DNA of 64,000 bases from Allodiplogaster sudhausi (lineage: Eukaryota; Nematoda; Chromadorea; Rhabditida; Diplogasteridae), in contig CALZFC010000041.1 in NCBI GenBank assembly GCA_945643635.1, positions 3,084,501-3,148,500 on the forward strand. Reading direction: 5' to 3'. Each line of letters opens with the position of its first letter. Within the stretch, counting starts at the first letter, position 1. Below are positions 1 to 11,617 of the stretch, piece after piece. The notes under the pieces are model-generated. The model was not told where the DNA came from and did not search any database. It worked only from the letters and a program-made list of their open reading frames with translations. The position numbers and the translations under genes are program-made.

Positions 1-140
1 AAACCGAGCAATTACAATGGAAAAAAGGAAGAAATAGGAATGTATCTCTTGAAAACGTACGCAAGATGTTCGAATACATTACTGATAAACCGGATAAATA
101 ATATGGCAAGAATTAGGGAGGGGGGGAGGGGGGATGATTT

Positions 141-615
141 TCACCCGATAACTTTCTCTACCTGGGAGAGCAACTCCCCGGCCTTGTCCTGGTCATGTTT
201 GCACATTTGTATTTAATTCGTTTATTTTTGTTATTAAAAAGTTTATCTGTTGGGCACCGCTAACTTTTTCGTAGCCATCATCGTCTTGTGCCTTGCTGCC
301 AAAGTGACAGTTGACGAGTCGGAGTGCCGCATCGAAGTCTTCGCCCAAGCAATACGGCAGTTTGGCCATGCACTCGAAGCGGCGAACGGTCGCGTCCACG
401 AGGCCAGGCAGCACTTCCTCCTGCTCGGTCATTTAACTTTGTGCCAAATGCGGGAAATTCAAAATTGAGTAGAATTAAAATAAATCTATCGATATTCAGT
501 GAAGTCTCGGTCGAACCGCACGCGCAACCATCTGACATTGCGGATGGCGCAGCTCAGCGACTGCGAGTGAGCGGACGCGGCGAACTCGATCGAAGACCTC
601 CTCGCTGAGTGCCAT
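141..615 (-). CDS. Small acidic protein, unrecognised (3 exons)
   Basis: Three minus-strand exons, 529-615, 265-420 and 141-188, join in phase 0 at GT-AG borders to give 96 residues starting MALSEEVFDRV and ending EKVIG. The second exon holds four of the cysteines (FECMAKLPYC and VNCHFG regions); the rest is charged. A splice acceptor (TTTTTAG) lies just upstream of the start, at about 654, which fits trans-splicing or a 5' intron, and the frame stays open back to that acceptor, so the protein could be longer. The second intron is about 76 nt. No signal peptide or membrane segment is seen. It lies downstream of the next gene on the same strand. I do not recognise the family. Confidence 0.5.
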
Positions 616-1582
616 CTCGCCAGCCGAGCATGCGACATGTTGGAAAGGAGACACTAAAAATGGTGATCTTTTTATAATTGCTATAAGATGCAAACATTCT
701 TGTCATGATTTCAACTACAACATACATATTGTCGTGCGCACTTCAGAAGGGTTCCCGAGAGATTATATAATCTAATCTCGCAAATGAAGGACAATTCCTC
801 TCTGCACATCTGGTTTCCTTATATCCGAATAATAAGCATAATAATATGCAATCTTATTCATAGGTATTAGTCGTGTTTGGGATGAGAAATGAAAAGCTTT
901 TCTTCTTTCATTGAAATATACAAACCGACAGCGTTTATCTCATTGTTGTTGTTGTTGATGTCCATAAATGGTTCTTTATACGTCCCTACTGAGAGAGGGC
1001 TAGAGGATGAGAATGAGAGGGCGAGGGAGATAGAAGGAAAACGAGAGAGAGAAGCATAGAAAGAGAGAAATTGGGAATTATCTCTTGTAGTCACTGGTGA
1101 GGTCTCTCTTCTGGAAGGCGCGAGGATTATGGCAAGATGCTACGGCGACGGAAGGCGCGCTGCTCGCGGATACCTAAAAACGAGAGAGAGAGAATGAGAG
1201 AGTGAGAGAGGAGGGAGAGAAAGAGAGAAAGAAAGAGAAAGAAAGAAAGTCTGAGAGAGAGATGGAGAGTTTTACCATTAGAGGAGCTGCTGTATTTATG
1301 AATAAGATACATGCAAATATTTTCTGGACATGTAATTAAAAATATATAATTTTGACAAATCTGATTTGGGCCTTTTAGTCTTACAATTAGATCAAAAGTT
1401 TCCAAGGCAGAATACCTTAGTAGAGTTTTGTGCCAAGAGTCATAATAGGTCTTATAGAAGCGGTTAAAGAAACACATTTTTTAACCACTTTTTTATGACC
1501 TATTAAATTTTTCGCTCCCTTGTTCTAGAGATTAGAGCCAAAAAATAGCAGAAAGGGACGATAAGTTATGAAGGACCTCGTT
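616..1582. other. Intergenic, GA-rich
   Basis: No supported gene. Two purine-rich (GA)n stretches at about 1000-1090 and 1170-1265 create spurious Ser/Leu/Phe-rich frames on the minus strand. The rest is AT-rich with stops in all frames. Confidence 0.5.
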
Positions 1583-3274
1583 CTATGCCGCCGCGAGCTC
1601 GGAGAATTCGAGGTGCTCAAAAGTGGCGATGAGGGTAAGGAGAAGGCCGTCGAACGGCTTCTCCTGAACACGCTGCGCCTTCCTCTGCATATCCGCCGTC
1701 TTCAGCAGATCCAATGGGCGAGCCCTTCAAAAGAAATAGATTATTCGCTTGTGATTGGATAAAACAACGGAGACAGAAAATGATCACATGGAGAAGATCT
1801 ATTTGAGTCCCTTACTTCAATTGAACAAGCTATCCAATAATTGATATAGCTTACTCATGTCTCTATTATCTATTTACCCAAAAAGTACAATTAGTAATTA
1901 TAGTATAATTGTACTTTTGCTGGTTACAGCATGATCTATACTTAAGAAAACTGACACTCCGTGCGCGAGATGAGGTGAGACGGAGACATGGGGGACGTTC
2001 GGGAAGAATTACCCGAGTGTCGCCCACGTCTTTGGCGTGACGACTACTCCCTTGAGACAAAGACTCTCCACCGACACGAATGGCTCCTCAACGAGAAGAA
2101 GTCATGAATCGAGTTTACATGAGTAAAAACAAAGGATTAATGAAAATGTTATGTTATCTCTTTATAAATGGCAAAACTTAAAGCTGCAAACGAAGCATAA
2201 TAAATCAACAGACTAAATATTAAATAATATAACTATAATAATTATTTCTGTCTTTCCACTGCTCGCTTGACAAAAGGGGATGAAGACAAAGTGTTGCTGA
2301 CCCCAAAGACCGTCTGTAGTTGTCCGACTCCAAGGGTGTCGATTCCGCTGAAGTCAACCTTCCGGATTCATGCGGGACTCACGAGTTGAAGCACGCGAGA
2401 CCAGGCGACTTGCACATTCCGGAGGGTGTGGACGGTCTGGGGAACATCGGGAAGCAGATGGCGGAGGACGGCGAGAGAAAGCACAGAGATGGCGCGAAGC
2501 TGATGAATTATCAGCTGCAAGCTTTTCGAAAATAAATTTATTTTTTAATAAAAAATTTTTTTTGCAAATAAATGAAAGATGTGAAAACCTATGTTAAATA
2601 AATTCTCTCAGATTCAGAAAAAAAAAGAAATAAAGGAGTACCACAATTTCAGTGAAGTAATGTTAGCCAAAGCAGGTCGTGAGGTTTGCGATGAAAAGAG
2701 TAAAAACGATTAAATCATAATTCGATAACCTCATAAGCAGCTCGGCAGGAGAGACCGAGTGAAGAGAGGTCAGGAAGGGAAAGAAAAGAAGTGATGAGGA
2801 AGAGAACCACCGCCGGCAGAGAGAAGAGACCATCTGAGCCGGGCTCACGAATCGAATACTTCGCGGCCAGCGAGGGCGAGTCTGAGGGAACATTTTAAGG
2901 GCAAAGTCAGGTTTCCAAAAAGAGGAGAAAAATATAAACAATAAAATTTTTTCTCCGATGATTTTAAGGTCCAAAAAGACCAGAAGACAGATCCCGGAGA
3001 AAAAGCCCCTCAATACATACGTTTTGAGATATCCGCGGGCAAACCAGAAGCTGCCTCGGCATTGCTGGCGCTGTTCTCCTTGGCCGCTGCGCCGCTCTGC
3101 AAACAACAGATTGATTATCTCGTAAAACAGAGACTAATTGATTAATAAAGCTAATGAAGTAAAAGTATGGACTACAACGTCTCTCTGTCTCAGAAAGATT
3201 TGCTAACAGGGCGAAGAGAATCTCCCTCAGCCGCACGGTGGTCAATGATCTCCGAATTCCCAAGCGCAGGAGCG
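1583..3274 (-). CDS. Unrecognised protein with one hydrophobic segment, 5' end missing
   Basis: Seven minus-strand exons keep frame: 3208-3274, 3021-3096, 2730-2881, 2383-2514, 2302-2358, 2013-2086 and 1583-1724 (TAG at 1583-1585). Together they encode about 233 residues. The order is an Ala/Ser-rich N-terminal part, a hydrophobic Leu/Phe/Val stretch in exon 2730-2881 that could span a membrane, a Leu/Val-rich helical region in 2383-2514, and an acidic Leu-rich end finishing FSELAAA. The first exon seen begins mid-codon after an acceptor, so at least one upstream exon is missing; the next 150 bp upstream already belong to the TTR-like repeat. The intron at 2359-2382 would be only 24 nt. A frameshift there is the alternative, and the gene could then be dead. 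Function unknown. Confidence 0.5.
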
Positions 3275-5162
3275 CTAAAATTAATGTTTTACGTAGAATT
3301 TTGATTTCTATGAATCAGAAATATTATCTCTATTTTTTATGTTTCTTTATGTCTCGTTTAAAGTATGTGTTCACGGATTTTTAGCAAAAAAAAGAGATAC
3401 TTAGAATTTTGTTGTTGTTGGAATTATCGGGCAAGTTTTTGAATTTTTCTAGCAGCCGCTTGAATTGCCGATTTCAACCTTTCTTCGAATGATCGCCAGC
3501 TTTGCAATCTTGGCTCAGGAAACGAACGCAAAGTCCCAAAACGTTACCGTGCACACTGATAATGTTAGGGATTGTATTTTCTTACTTATTTCTCATTTCT
3601 CTAAACTTGCTAAAACTCAGCGATTTCACTGAAATAATGCACAATTACCGTATTTTCTCTGTTAGAATAACCGGGGGTACTTTTTTCAATATCATCGCGT
3701 GGGAGGGGGTACTATTAGAGGGAGAGGTACTATTTTACATGTGTTACCATAAAAGCTAGACAATATATTATTTTTTAAGAAGAAGTATCATAGCTCGATT
3801 TTCAATGAAATCATCACCAGAATATACAAAAAAAGTTTTAACGCAGATGTTGAATGAATTTGCATTCAGTTCATTGGGAAGAGCAACCCATAACTCCTGG
3901 ACACATCCGAGGTTCGTCTCAAGCTGCGGTATTGGACTATTGGAGGAGGGGGGGGGGGAGGGTTCTACTAGAGTTAGGGTAGTATTTTTCAATGACATTT
4001 TCAAAGGGGTTCTATAAGAGGGGGGGGTTGTTCTAATAAAAGGAGGATACTACATAATAGGGAAAACACGGTTGACACGTGCACAATTTTACATATGTAC
4101 AAGCATGTATATCCAGTGAAATATGCATGAGAATTGAATCAGTTGAAAAAATTCTATTTTGTACATTATTAAAATAATAAGACAATCGATTTTCTGCGGT
4201 GACCGACTACCGGAGAAGAACATCACAGTTCTGATAATGGAGCGAAATCTTTGTGCGTCATTCAATTTTCTATTATCTCTCAGATACTTTTATCCTAATT
4301 TTCTCAACTATATACTTAAATTTTTAAATTTTTTGTGAATTTTATTTAACTTTAAAAAAAAACGAATGTGTATTTTCTAATAATTGTAAAATAGCATTTT
4401 CTATAGAAAAGAAGATGAAAGCAAAATTTCATATTTTCTTCGATTGCAGTTTTTGACCTAACTCTAAACTATACGGTTCTTCCGAGCAATATCGGGAAAG
4501 CTCCATGGTCTTTCCCAAACTTGACTGTGAGCGCAGGAAAGTCCGAGGTCTTCGCCATTGAGCCGTTCCTTCGAATTCGACACTACTGCAACAGTAACGG
4601 AGTACTTTTATTTATTTACTAATTTATATAGGTAGTTATTTATTTATCTACTTATTTACTTCTTACCGTACCTATTTATTTCTTTTTTCATATTTAAGGT
4701 AATTATAAGGAGTATCGAAAATATACATACAGTACCGTCCAACATTGTTGGGTCCGAAATTAATCCGATTAATTAAATTAATTTAAATAATTCAAACTGG
4801 AATTGCGAAGTGCTGAGGACATGCCGTGCGATTTCGTCGGAGGGTTTTAGGTCTTTTTTCATTGCGCATAACCCTGGAAAAACCGTTTTCCAAAATATGC
4901 CGTAATGACAAAGATCTGTCAATTTGACAAAGCTACGCTGTTTAGCCTAATTTTTTTGCTAGGTGTTTGGGTGAGAAACGAGCTGGCTGAATCCAGCAGC
5001 CAAACTACAAACAACAAATTAGAGTGAAATTTTCTAAGCACTTCTTATTTTGTTTGAGTTTCTTCTTTTGTTTTGCTTGAGTTTCTTATCATATTTGTGT
5101 ATAAATGATAAGAAAAATGGAAAATAAGATTTTCTGTTGCGAGCAAAAAAAATTTCTTGCAA

Positions 5163-5218
5163 AGCATCGAACCCCGGACCTTAGGCCCAATCAAACGCTC
5201 TCGCAATACACCACACGC
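5163..5218 (-). other. tRNA-like segment, left arm of fold-back
   Basis: Read on the minus strand, this stretch ends with a good RNA polymerase III B-box (GGGTTCGATGC) preceded by a sequence resembling a degenerate D-arm and anticodon arm. It lacks the 5' acceptor stem, so it is not a tRNA gene. The same segment recurs inverted in the other arm of the element. Confidence 0.4.
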
Positions 5219-5384
5219 AGCTACAAGATACTGGAACGTACCTTTCCTATCACATTGTCCGCAGCGTCACCAAAGAAGCGTGGAGGATGACGATTCAAGG
5301 GGCTTGTCTGGTTAATTTTTGCAAAGCGTAGACCGCAACACTTTTCATTGCAAAGAGTTGATAATCTCTGCGATCGACCTCTCT

Positions 5385-5625
5385 CTCTTCGCTGTCTCTC
5401 TCATTCTCTCTCTCTCTCTCTCTCTGTCTCGTTCACAAATACTCTCTTTCTCCCTCTCTCTCTCTCACTCTCTCTCACTCTTTCAATCTATCCCCTCCTT
5501 TCTTTCTCTGTCGTTCTCTCTCTCTCTCACGCACACTCTCTCTTTCTCTCTCTCGTTCAATATATCTCTCTCAGCCTCGTTTTATCTCTCTCCTTCTCCC
5601 CCTCTATCTCTCCCTCTTATTTCGA
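5385..5625 (+). repeat. (CT)n microsatellite
   Basis: Long pyrimidine tract of mostly CT dinucleotides inside the loop of the fold-back element. It yields artificial Ser/Leu frames. Confidence 0.9.
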
Positions 5626-5735
5626 TCTCTTTTCATTCTAGGTGATAGCTGCATTTCTGGTTGATTTTTTCTGGTTGATTTTTGGTCAGGTCCGGTCAGG
5701 ATAGAAAAGGTACATTCCTTCGGTTCCAAGCTACG

Positions 5736-5794
5736 TGTGGTGTATTGCGAGAGCGTTTGATTGGGAATCCTAAGGTGCTGGGTTCAATGCTTCG
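5736..5794 (+). other. tRNA-like segment, right arm of fold-back
   Basis: Partner of the left-arm segment. It reads TGGTGTATTGCGAGAGCG, then an anticodon-arm-like region, then GGGTTCAATGC (B-box-like). The two copies differ by a few bases, including a small insertion. It suggests that a tRNA or tRNA-derived SINE piece was captured before the inverted duplication. Confidence 0.4.
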
Positions 5795-7177
5795 CAAGAT
5801 AATTTTTTTTTTAAATCTTATATTCCATTTTTCTTATCATTTATACCCAAATATGATAAGAAACTCAAGTAAACAAAAAAAGCAACTCAAACAAAATAAG
5901 AAGTGCTTAGAAAATTTCACTCTAATTTGTTGTTTGTAGTTTGGCTGCTCTATTCAGCCAGCTCGTTTCTCACCCAAACACCTAGCAAAAAAATTAGGCT
6001 AAACAGCGTAGCTTTGTCAAATTGACAGATCTTTGTCATTACGGCATATTTTGGAAAACGGTTTTTCCAGGGTTATGCGCAATGAAAAAAGACATAAAAC
6101 CCTCCGACGAAATCGCACGGCATGTCCTCAGCACTTCGCAATTCCAGTTTGAATTATTTAAATTAATTTAATTAATCGGATTAATTTCGGACCCAACAAT
6201 GTTGGACGGTACTGTATTTGGAAACCTCAACGAGATGGGAAACAAAGTTGAAAAAAATTAATTGAACTTTTCCAGAATTGCCTCTGCTCGGAGTACGGCA
6301 TTCCACCAGAGGCGATCAACGCCCATATGACCTATCAAATGATCGATTTAGCAGAGCCGACTCGGCTGAAAGACTACTATTGTCCATTTTAAGCGAGCTA
6401 AAAGTCTCGCTTGAATTCGCGATTTCTTATCTGACACAAGAGCGCACGTGTTTTTGAGAGATGCAGCTACAGTTTCTTAAAAATGCAAAGATTAAAAAGA
6501 AATTGTGTTGAGTTTCTTGCTCCTATAAATGTAAACCTCTAGGCTGATCGCTCGCCTAGATTTGTTGAGACGGCTCCTTTTCTGAAGATTATCGTTCTCT
6601 CCCTCCTCACCCTATTACAAACTCCATTCAAGAGACGTGCACATTAAATGAGTTTTGTAAATTAAATTTAATATTTTTCACTAAGTCAATAACAGTTCAA
6701 ATAATGTACACGTTCATAATCTCCACCTCACTCTCCCGTTCTTTATCTTTTGCTCTTTCTCTCTCGCTTTACCTTTCTATCTCTTCTTTAATCTTTCTCT
6801 CTCTCTCTCTTGAACACATAGCATTTCTTCTTTCACTTTTTTAAACCTCGCTGTGTGCTTAAACTCTTCTTACTTACATTAGTTTCCTTGCAACGGTAAA
6901 AATCCACGCTGAACAGCGTGGCGAGCAGCTATTATAACCTTCTCTTTTTTATATTCTCGAAGAGTTTGAAAGACAATTGATTTCTATGAATCAAAATAAA
7001 ATAATATCTCTGTTTTTTTTTGTTTTTTTTTTGCATACACAGTACATATGTCTCGCTTAAAGACAGTGACACAGAGTCCCCGCTTGTTCCAGAAAGAAAA
7101 AAGAGATACTTAGAATTTTGTTGTTGTTGGAATTATAGGGAAAGTTGGCATTTTTCTAGCAGCCGCTTGAATTGCTG

Positions 7178-7270
7178 ATGGCATCCTTTCTTCGAATAAT
7201 CGCCAGCTTTGCGATCTTGGCCGCCGTTCTGGAAACGAACGCAAAGTTTCTATACGATACCGTGAATGTT
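7178..7270 (+). pseudogene. TTR-like signal-peptide exon only (copy 5)
   Basis: The frame starts MASFLRIIASFAILAAVLE and then NAK, the same signal-peptide exon as the neighbouring copies, but it diverges after NAK and runs to a stop without the usual exon-1 donor. No exons 2-4 follow on this strand; by about 7.5 kb the sequence is the 3' flank of copy 3 in the opposite direction. About 600 bp of upstream sequence is shared, inverted, with the upstream flanks of copies 2 and 3. It is the remnant of a truncated duplication. Confidence 0.75.
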
Positions 7271-7319
7271 GAACATATGTACATACTACATACAGATATT
7301 CTGACAGAATAAGAGTGGA

Positions 7320-7385
7320 AGAGAGAATGAAATAGAGCGAGCGAGACAGAGAAAGAGAAAGAGAGATTGAGAAAGAGAGATGGGC
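7320..7385 (+). repeat. (GA)n-rich tract
   Basis: Imperfect GA repeat downstream of the copy-5 exon. Similar GA tracts occur at about 9327-9422 and 11768-11835. Confidence 0.7.
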
Positions 7386-7812
7386 ATTCCTCTTTAGAGC
7401 CAATGTTCACAATTGTTACCATATTATCTGTAAATGTAGATTAAGTTCAAGCCTTTTTTGTTGTCATCGTACAACTTACGATAATTTGTGACAACGAAAA
7501 TTCTTATTTATTTCTGACTAAGCATTCATGTTGTACATTTGTTCAATATACTAAAGAAAGAGTACGTGATAAATCTCAAATTATCACGCCCAACTAATAC
7601 ACATTAAAAATATTGACTCAATACATATACAGAAGCAAGAAACTCAACCACAATCTGCTTGCATTTTTCAGACTATTGTAGCTGCATCTCTCAAAAACAC
7701 ATGCTCTCTTGCTAATGTGTCATGTAATCAAATTCAAGCGTGAGGTTTTTTAGCTGCTTTCACATGGACACTCGTAGTTTTTCAGACTCGGCTTTGCTAG
7801 ATCGATGAATGG

Positions 7813-9003
7813 CTAGGTCATATGTGCGTTGATCGCCTCTGGTGGAATGCCGGACTCCGAGCAGAGGCAATTCTGGAAAAGTTCTCTGATTTTTTTTTAT
7901 TTCAACTTTGTTTTGCTTCATTGGAACTAATTGCGAAACAAAGCAAAGAGCGTTTGCTTATGGTTAGACGGTTTTCAGTAATTCTTATCTTATATATATT
8001 CGCGGATGCTTTCGGAAAGAAGATTTGGAACATTGAGAATTCCACAGAAGTTTCATTTTCGATACTCCTTAGCTTCCAAATAAATTAAGAAATAAATATG
8101 TAGATGCTATAGTATGGAAATAAATACAGAAACAGCTATATAAATAAATGAATAAATAAACAAATAATTAAATTATAAGTAAACAAATACATATACAACT
8201 ACATAAATAAATAAATAAACTAATAATTAAATAATAAGTAAATAAATAATTAAATAAATAAATAAAAATAAATAAATAACTTAATAAAAGTACCCCATTA
8301 CTATTGCAGTAGTGTTGAATGCGAAGGTACGGCTCAATGGCGAAGACCTCGGACTTCTCTGCGCTAATAGTCAAGCGAGGGAGAGGCCATGGAGCCTTCC
8401 TGATATCATTGCCCGGAAGTTTCTTGTTGTTCAGAATTTCATCAGAAACTGCAATTGAAGAAAACATATATGTATGTTCATACATTGATACATAAAATAT
8501 TGTTTTTGAATTAATAGAAAAAATACAAAAAATTGTGTTTTCCTTTGTTTCTGATTAATTCTACGATAATAAAAAAAACAATTCACATAAAACTTTAAAA
8601 TAAATGTTAGTATGCAATTAAGAAATTTTTTGAATAAATGTATGCGAGAGATAATAGAAAATTGAATGACGCACAAACATTTCGCTCCATTATCAGAACT
8701 GTGATGTTCTTCTCCGGTGGCCGGTCATCGCAAAAAATCTATTGTTGTATTATTTTAACAGTACACAAAAATATTCCCAATTGAGTATCCATACTCGTTC
8801 ACATGTAAAATTTTACACGTGTCAACGTATAATCGAGTATTATTTCAGTGAAATCCCTGAATTTAGCAACTTTGGAAAACAAGAAAGAAAATAAAATCCC
8901 AAACAGTATCAATGTGCACGGTAACGTTTTGAGGTTTTGCGTTTGATTCCAGAATGGCGGCCGAGATTGCAAAGCTGGCGATTATTCGAAGAAAGGATGC
9001 CAT
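7813..9003 (-). pseudogene. TTR-like gene copy 3, truncated by nonsense codon
   Basis: Exons 8905-9003 (signal peptide, starts MASFLRIIASFAIS), 8675-8738, 8294-8448 and 7813-7872 join in the phases used by the intact copies. Exon 2 encodes the CDDRPPEKNITVLIMERN strand and exon 3 the EVFAIEPYLRIQHYC motif. In exon 4 the codon after AHMT is TAG (7813-7815) where copy 2 has TAT, cutting off the last 18 or so residues including a cysteine. Beyond it the old stop is also gone (TGT GAA in place of TTT TAA). It may still make a shortened secreted protein of about 122 residues, but decay is the simpler reading. Confidence 0.8.
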
Positions 9004-9808
9004 CAACAATTCAAGCGGCAGCTTGAAAAATTAATGCTTGCCTGATAATCCCCAACAACAACAAAATTCTTTGTACATATCTCTTTTTTGATGCTAAAAC
9101 ACTTACTTTAAGCGAGACAAAAGAAACATTAATAAATAAAGATAATATTTTATTTTTGATTCATAGAAATCAATAGTATTTCAAACGCTTTGACGGTACA
9201 AAAAAGGAAGGTTAGTAGTGCCGCTCACGACGCTGTTCTGGGTGGATTTTGGCCGGTGCAACAAACTAAGTATGAAGAGTTTAAGCACACATCGAGGTTT
9301 AAAAAAGTGAAAGAGGAAATCAGATGTATGCGAGAGAGAAAGATTAAAGAAGAGATAGAAAGGTAAAGCGAGAGAGAAAGAGCGGAAGAGAAAGAGCGAG
9401 AGAGGGAGAGAGGGAGAGAGGTGGAGATTAAGAACATGTACATTATTTCAATTGTTCGCCCAGAGTTCGCTTAATTGACTTAGTGGAAAGTATTAAATTT
9501 AGTTTCTAAAACTCATTTAATGTGCACGTCTCTTGATTGGAGTCCGCATTAGGGTGAGAAGGGAGAGAACGAAAATCTTCAGATGAACATTGTTATTTAT
9601 TTCTGACTTAGCATTCATGTACATTTGTTCAATATATGAACGAAGCAGTGCTTGATAAATCTAATCAATACATGTACAGGAGCAAGAAACTCAACCAGAA
9701 TCTATTTGCATTTTTAGACTATTGTAGCTGCGTCTCTCAAAATTAAATGATTTCTCGCTCTTGCGTCAGGCAAGAAGGCGCGAGTTCAAGCGTAACTATT
9801 AGGCTTGT

Positions 9809-10955
9809 TTAAAATGGACACTCGTAGTCTTTCAGACTCGGGTTTGCAAGATTGATCATTTGATAGGTCATATGGGCGTTGATCGCCTCTGGTGGAATGC
9901 CGTACTCCGAGCAGAGGCAATTCTGGAAAAGTGTTCTGATTTTTTTATTTCAATTTTGTTTTGCTTCTCCAGAACTAATTTTGAAACAATGCTTAGCAGG
10001 TTTTCAGTACTTTTTTATCTGATATATACATTCGCGGATGCTTTCGGACAGCAGATATGGAACATTGAGGTTTCCAAATAAGTTGCATTTTCGATACTCC
10101 TTAGCTTCCATATAAATTAAGAAACAAATAGGTGTGATAATAAGTAAATAAATAAATAACTACATAAATAAATAAATAAATGAATAAAAGTACCCCATTA
10201 CTATTGCAGTAGTGGCGAATTCGAAGGAAAGGCTCAATGGCGAAGACCTCGGACTTACTTCCGATCAAACTGACTTCAGGGAAAGACCCTGGAGGCTTCC
10301 CGATACTGCCCGGAAGTACTTTATAGTCCAGAGTTTGGTCAAAAACTGCAAAAGAAATCATGAACTTGTATATTTATCTTCTTTATCAAAAATAATGACT
10401 ATTTTGAGTTATTAAAAAATATATACATACATACAACTGAGTTTTCCTTTGTTTTTCTGATTAATTCTACGACAATTAAATAAAAGCACATAAAACTTTA
10501 AAATAAATTTAAGTATATAGTAGAAGCAAATTAGAGGAAATGTTTGCTATAGAAAATACAAATTTGAGTGACGCACAAAGATTTCGCTCCATAATCAGAA
10601 CTGTGATGTTTTTCTCCGGTAGCCGGTCATCGCATAAAATCTATGTATTGTTGTATTATTTTAATAGTACACAAAAATATGCCCAACAATGCGAAAGCAG
10701 TTTTTTTAATTGATTAAATTCTAATAGTTCATTGAATATCCATGCTTGTGCAGTTGTAAAATTGTGCACATATCAACGTATAATCGAGTATTATTTTAGT
10801 GAAATCCCTGAGTTTAGCAACTATGGAAAATAAGTAGGAAAAGAAAAATCTCTCACCAGATCAATGTGCACGGTAACGTTTTGGGACTTTGCGTTCGTTT
10901 CCTGAACGGCGGCCAAGATTGCAAAGCTGGCTATCATTCGAAGAAAGGATGACAT
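9809..10955 (-). CDS. TTR-like secreted protein (copy 2)
   Basis: Four exons, 10857-10955, 10577-10640, 10194-10345 and 9809-9922, give 142 residues with intact GT-AG borders. The N-terminus MSSFLRMIASFAILAAV is a signal peptide, followed by the mature strand SQNVTVHI. Exon 2 has the family CDDRLPEKNITVLIMERN stretch; exon 3 ends EVFAIEPFLRIRHYC; exon 4 has CLCSEYGIPPEAINAHMTY and a final cysteine. TTR-like proteins are a nematode-specific family with a transthyretin-like beta-sandwich; most are secreted, and roles such as binding apoptotic-cell lipid or acting as parasite secretory products are known for only a few members. Which ligand this one binds is unknown. It lies tandem with gene 1 (12.2 kb) and copy 3, with conserved upstream sequence. 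Confidence 0.88.
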
Positions 10956-11617
10956 CGGCAATTCAAATGGCAGCTAGAAAAATTAATACTTGCCCGATAA
11001 TTCCAACAACAACAAAATTCTAAGTACATATTTCTTTTTTGTTGCTAAAAATCCGTGAACACTTACTTTAAGCGAGACATAAGGAAACATTAATAAATAG
11101 AGATAATATTTAGATTCATATAATTCAAAAGACTTTCAAACTCTTTGACAGTACAAAAAAGAAAGGTTAGTAGTGTCGCTCACCACGCTGGTCTGGGTGG
11201 ATTATGGCCGGTGCACAGAAACTAACCATAAGCATGAAGAGTATAAGCACACAGCGAGGTTTCAAAAAGTGAGAAAGGATATACTATGTAACTTCGTTTA
11301 ATGTGCACGTCTCTTGATTGGAGTCCGAATTAGGATGAGAAGGAAGAGAACGAAAATCTTCAGAAAAGGAGCAATCTTAAAAAAATTTAGTCGACCTATC
11401 AGCCTATAAGTGGAGACGGCGGTAAAGGGAGGAAAGGTGTAGCAGAAAAGAAAAAAGAAGAAAAACTCTAACACCCTGTTCAGGCCACTTCTCAGGAGCA
11501 AATGAAAAAGTTCTATATTGATTTGAAAATAGGTATTTGAAGAAGATTCATCTCTAAAAAAAAGTCTAGAAAAGTTATGTACAACATCCTGCATCGATGG
11601 ATTTATATCGGATTATG

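Larger units (their letters stand above)
4730..6214. mobile_element. Tc1/mariner-like fold-back element with TA target duplication
   Basis: A 1485-bp element begins CAGTACCGTCC and ends GGACGGTACTG, flanked on both sides by TA (4728-4729 and 6215-6216). The arms are near-identical inverted repeats of about 480-500 bp; the loop (about 5265-5685) is mainly a long CT microsatellite. The CAGT terminus and TA duplication match the Tc1/mariner superfamily. No transposase frame is present, so it is a non-autonomous fold-back or large MITE. It sits in intron 3 of the decayed TTR-like copy 4. Each arm contains a tRNA-like stretch. Confidence 0.85.
3471..6392 (+). pseudogene. TTR-like gene copy 4, decayed
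   Basis: All four exons of a TTR-like secreted protein are recognisable on the plus strand: about 3471-3563, 4189-4252, 4450-4601 and 6276-6392. They match the intact copy at 9.8-11.0 kb in length and phase (64, 152 and 117 nt for exons 2-4). Three lesions are visible. The start codon of the intact copy (ATG) is ATT at 3471-3473, leaving only an internal ATG at 3489. Two codons are missing from the signal-peptide exon. The acceptor of exon 2 reads CG instead of AG at 4187-4188. Exons 3 and 4 are open, with the family feature EVFAIEPFLRIRHYC. Intron 3 carries the fold-back element at 4730-6214. A functional transcript seems unlikely unless another acceptor is used. Confidence 0.85.

Noticed and set aside
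1568..1762. Plus-strand 64-codon frame
   Set aside because: Overlaps the minus terminal exon 1583-1724, whose phase joins the previous exon.
2320..2597. Plus-strand frames of 71-75 codons
   Set aside because: They mirror minus exons 2302-2358 and 2383-2514, which have splice borders and phase support.
5319..5645. Ser/Leu-rich frames of 97-108 codons
   Set aside because: Pure translation of a (CT)n microsatellite. The same applies to CT/GA frames near 13.5-14.0, 26.8, 31.6 and 35.4 kb.
5163..5794. Functional tRNA genes
   Set aside because: B-box is good, but the acceptor stem and 5' half do not fold; only tRNA-like fragments.
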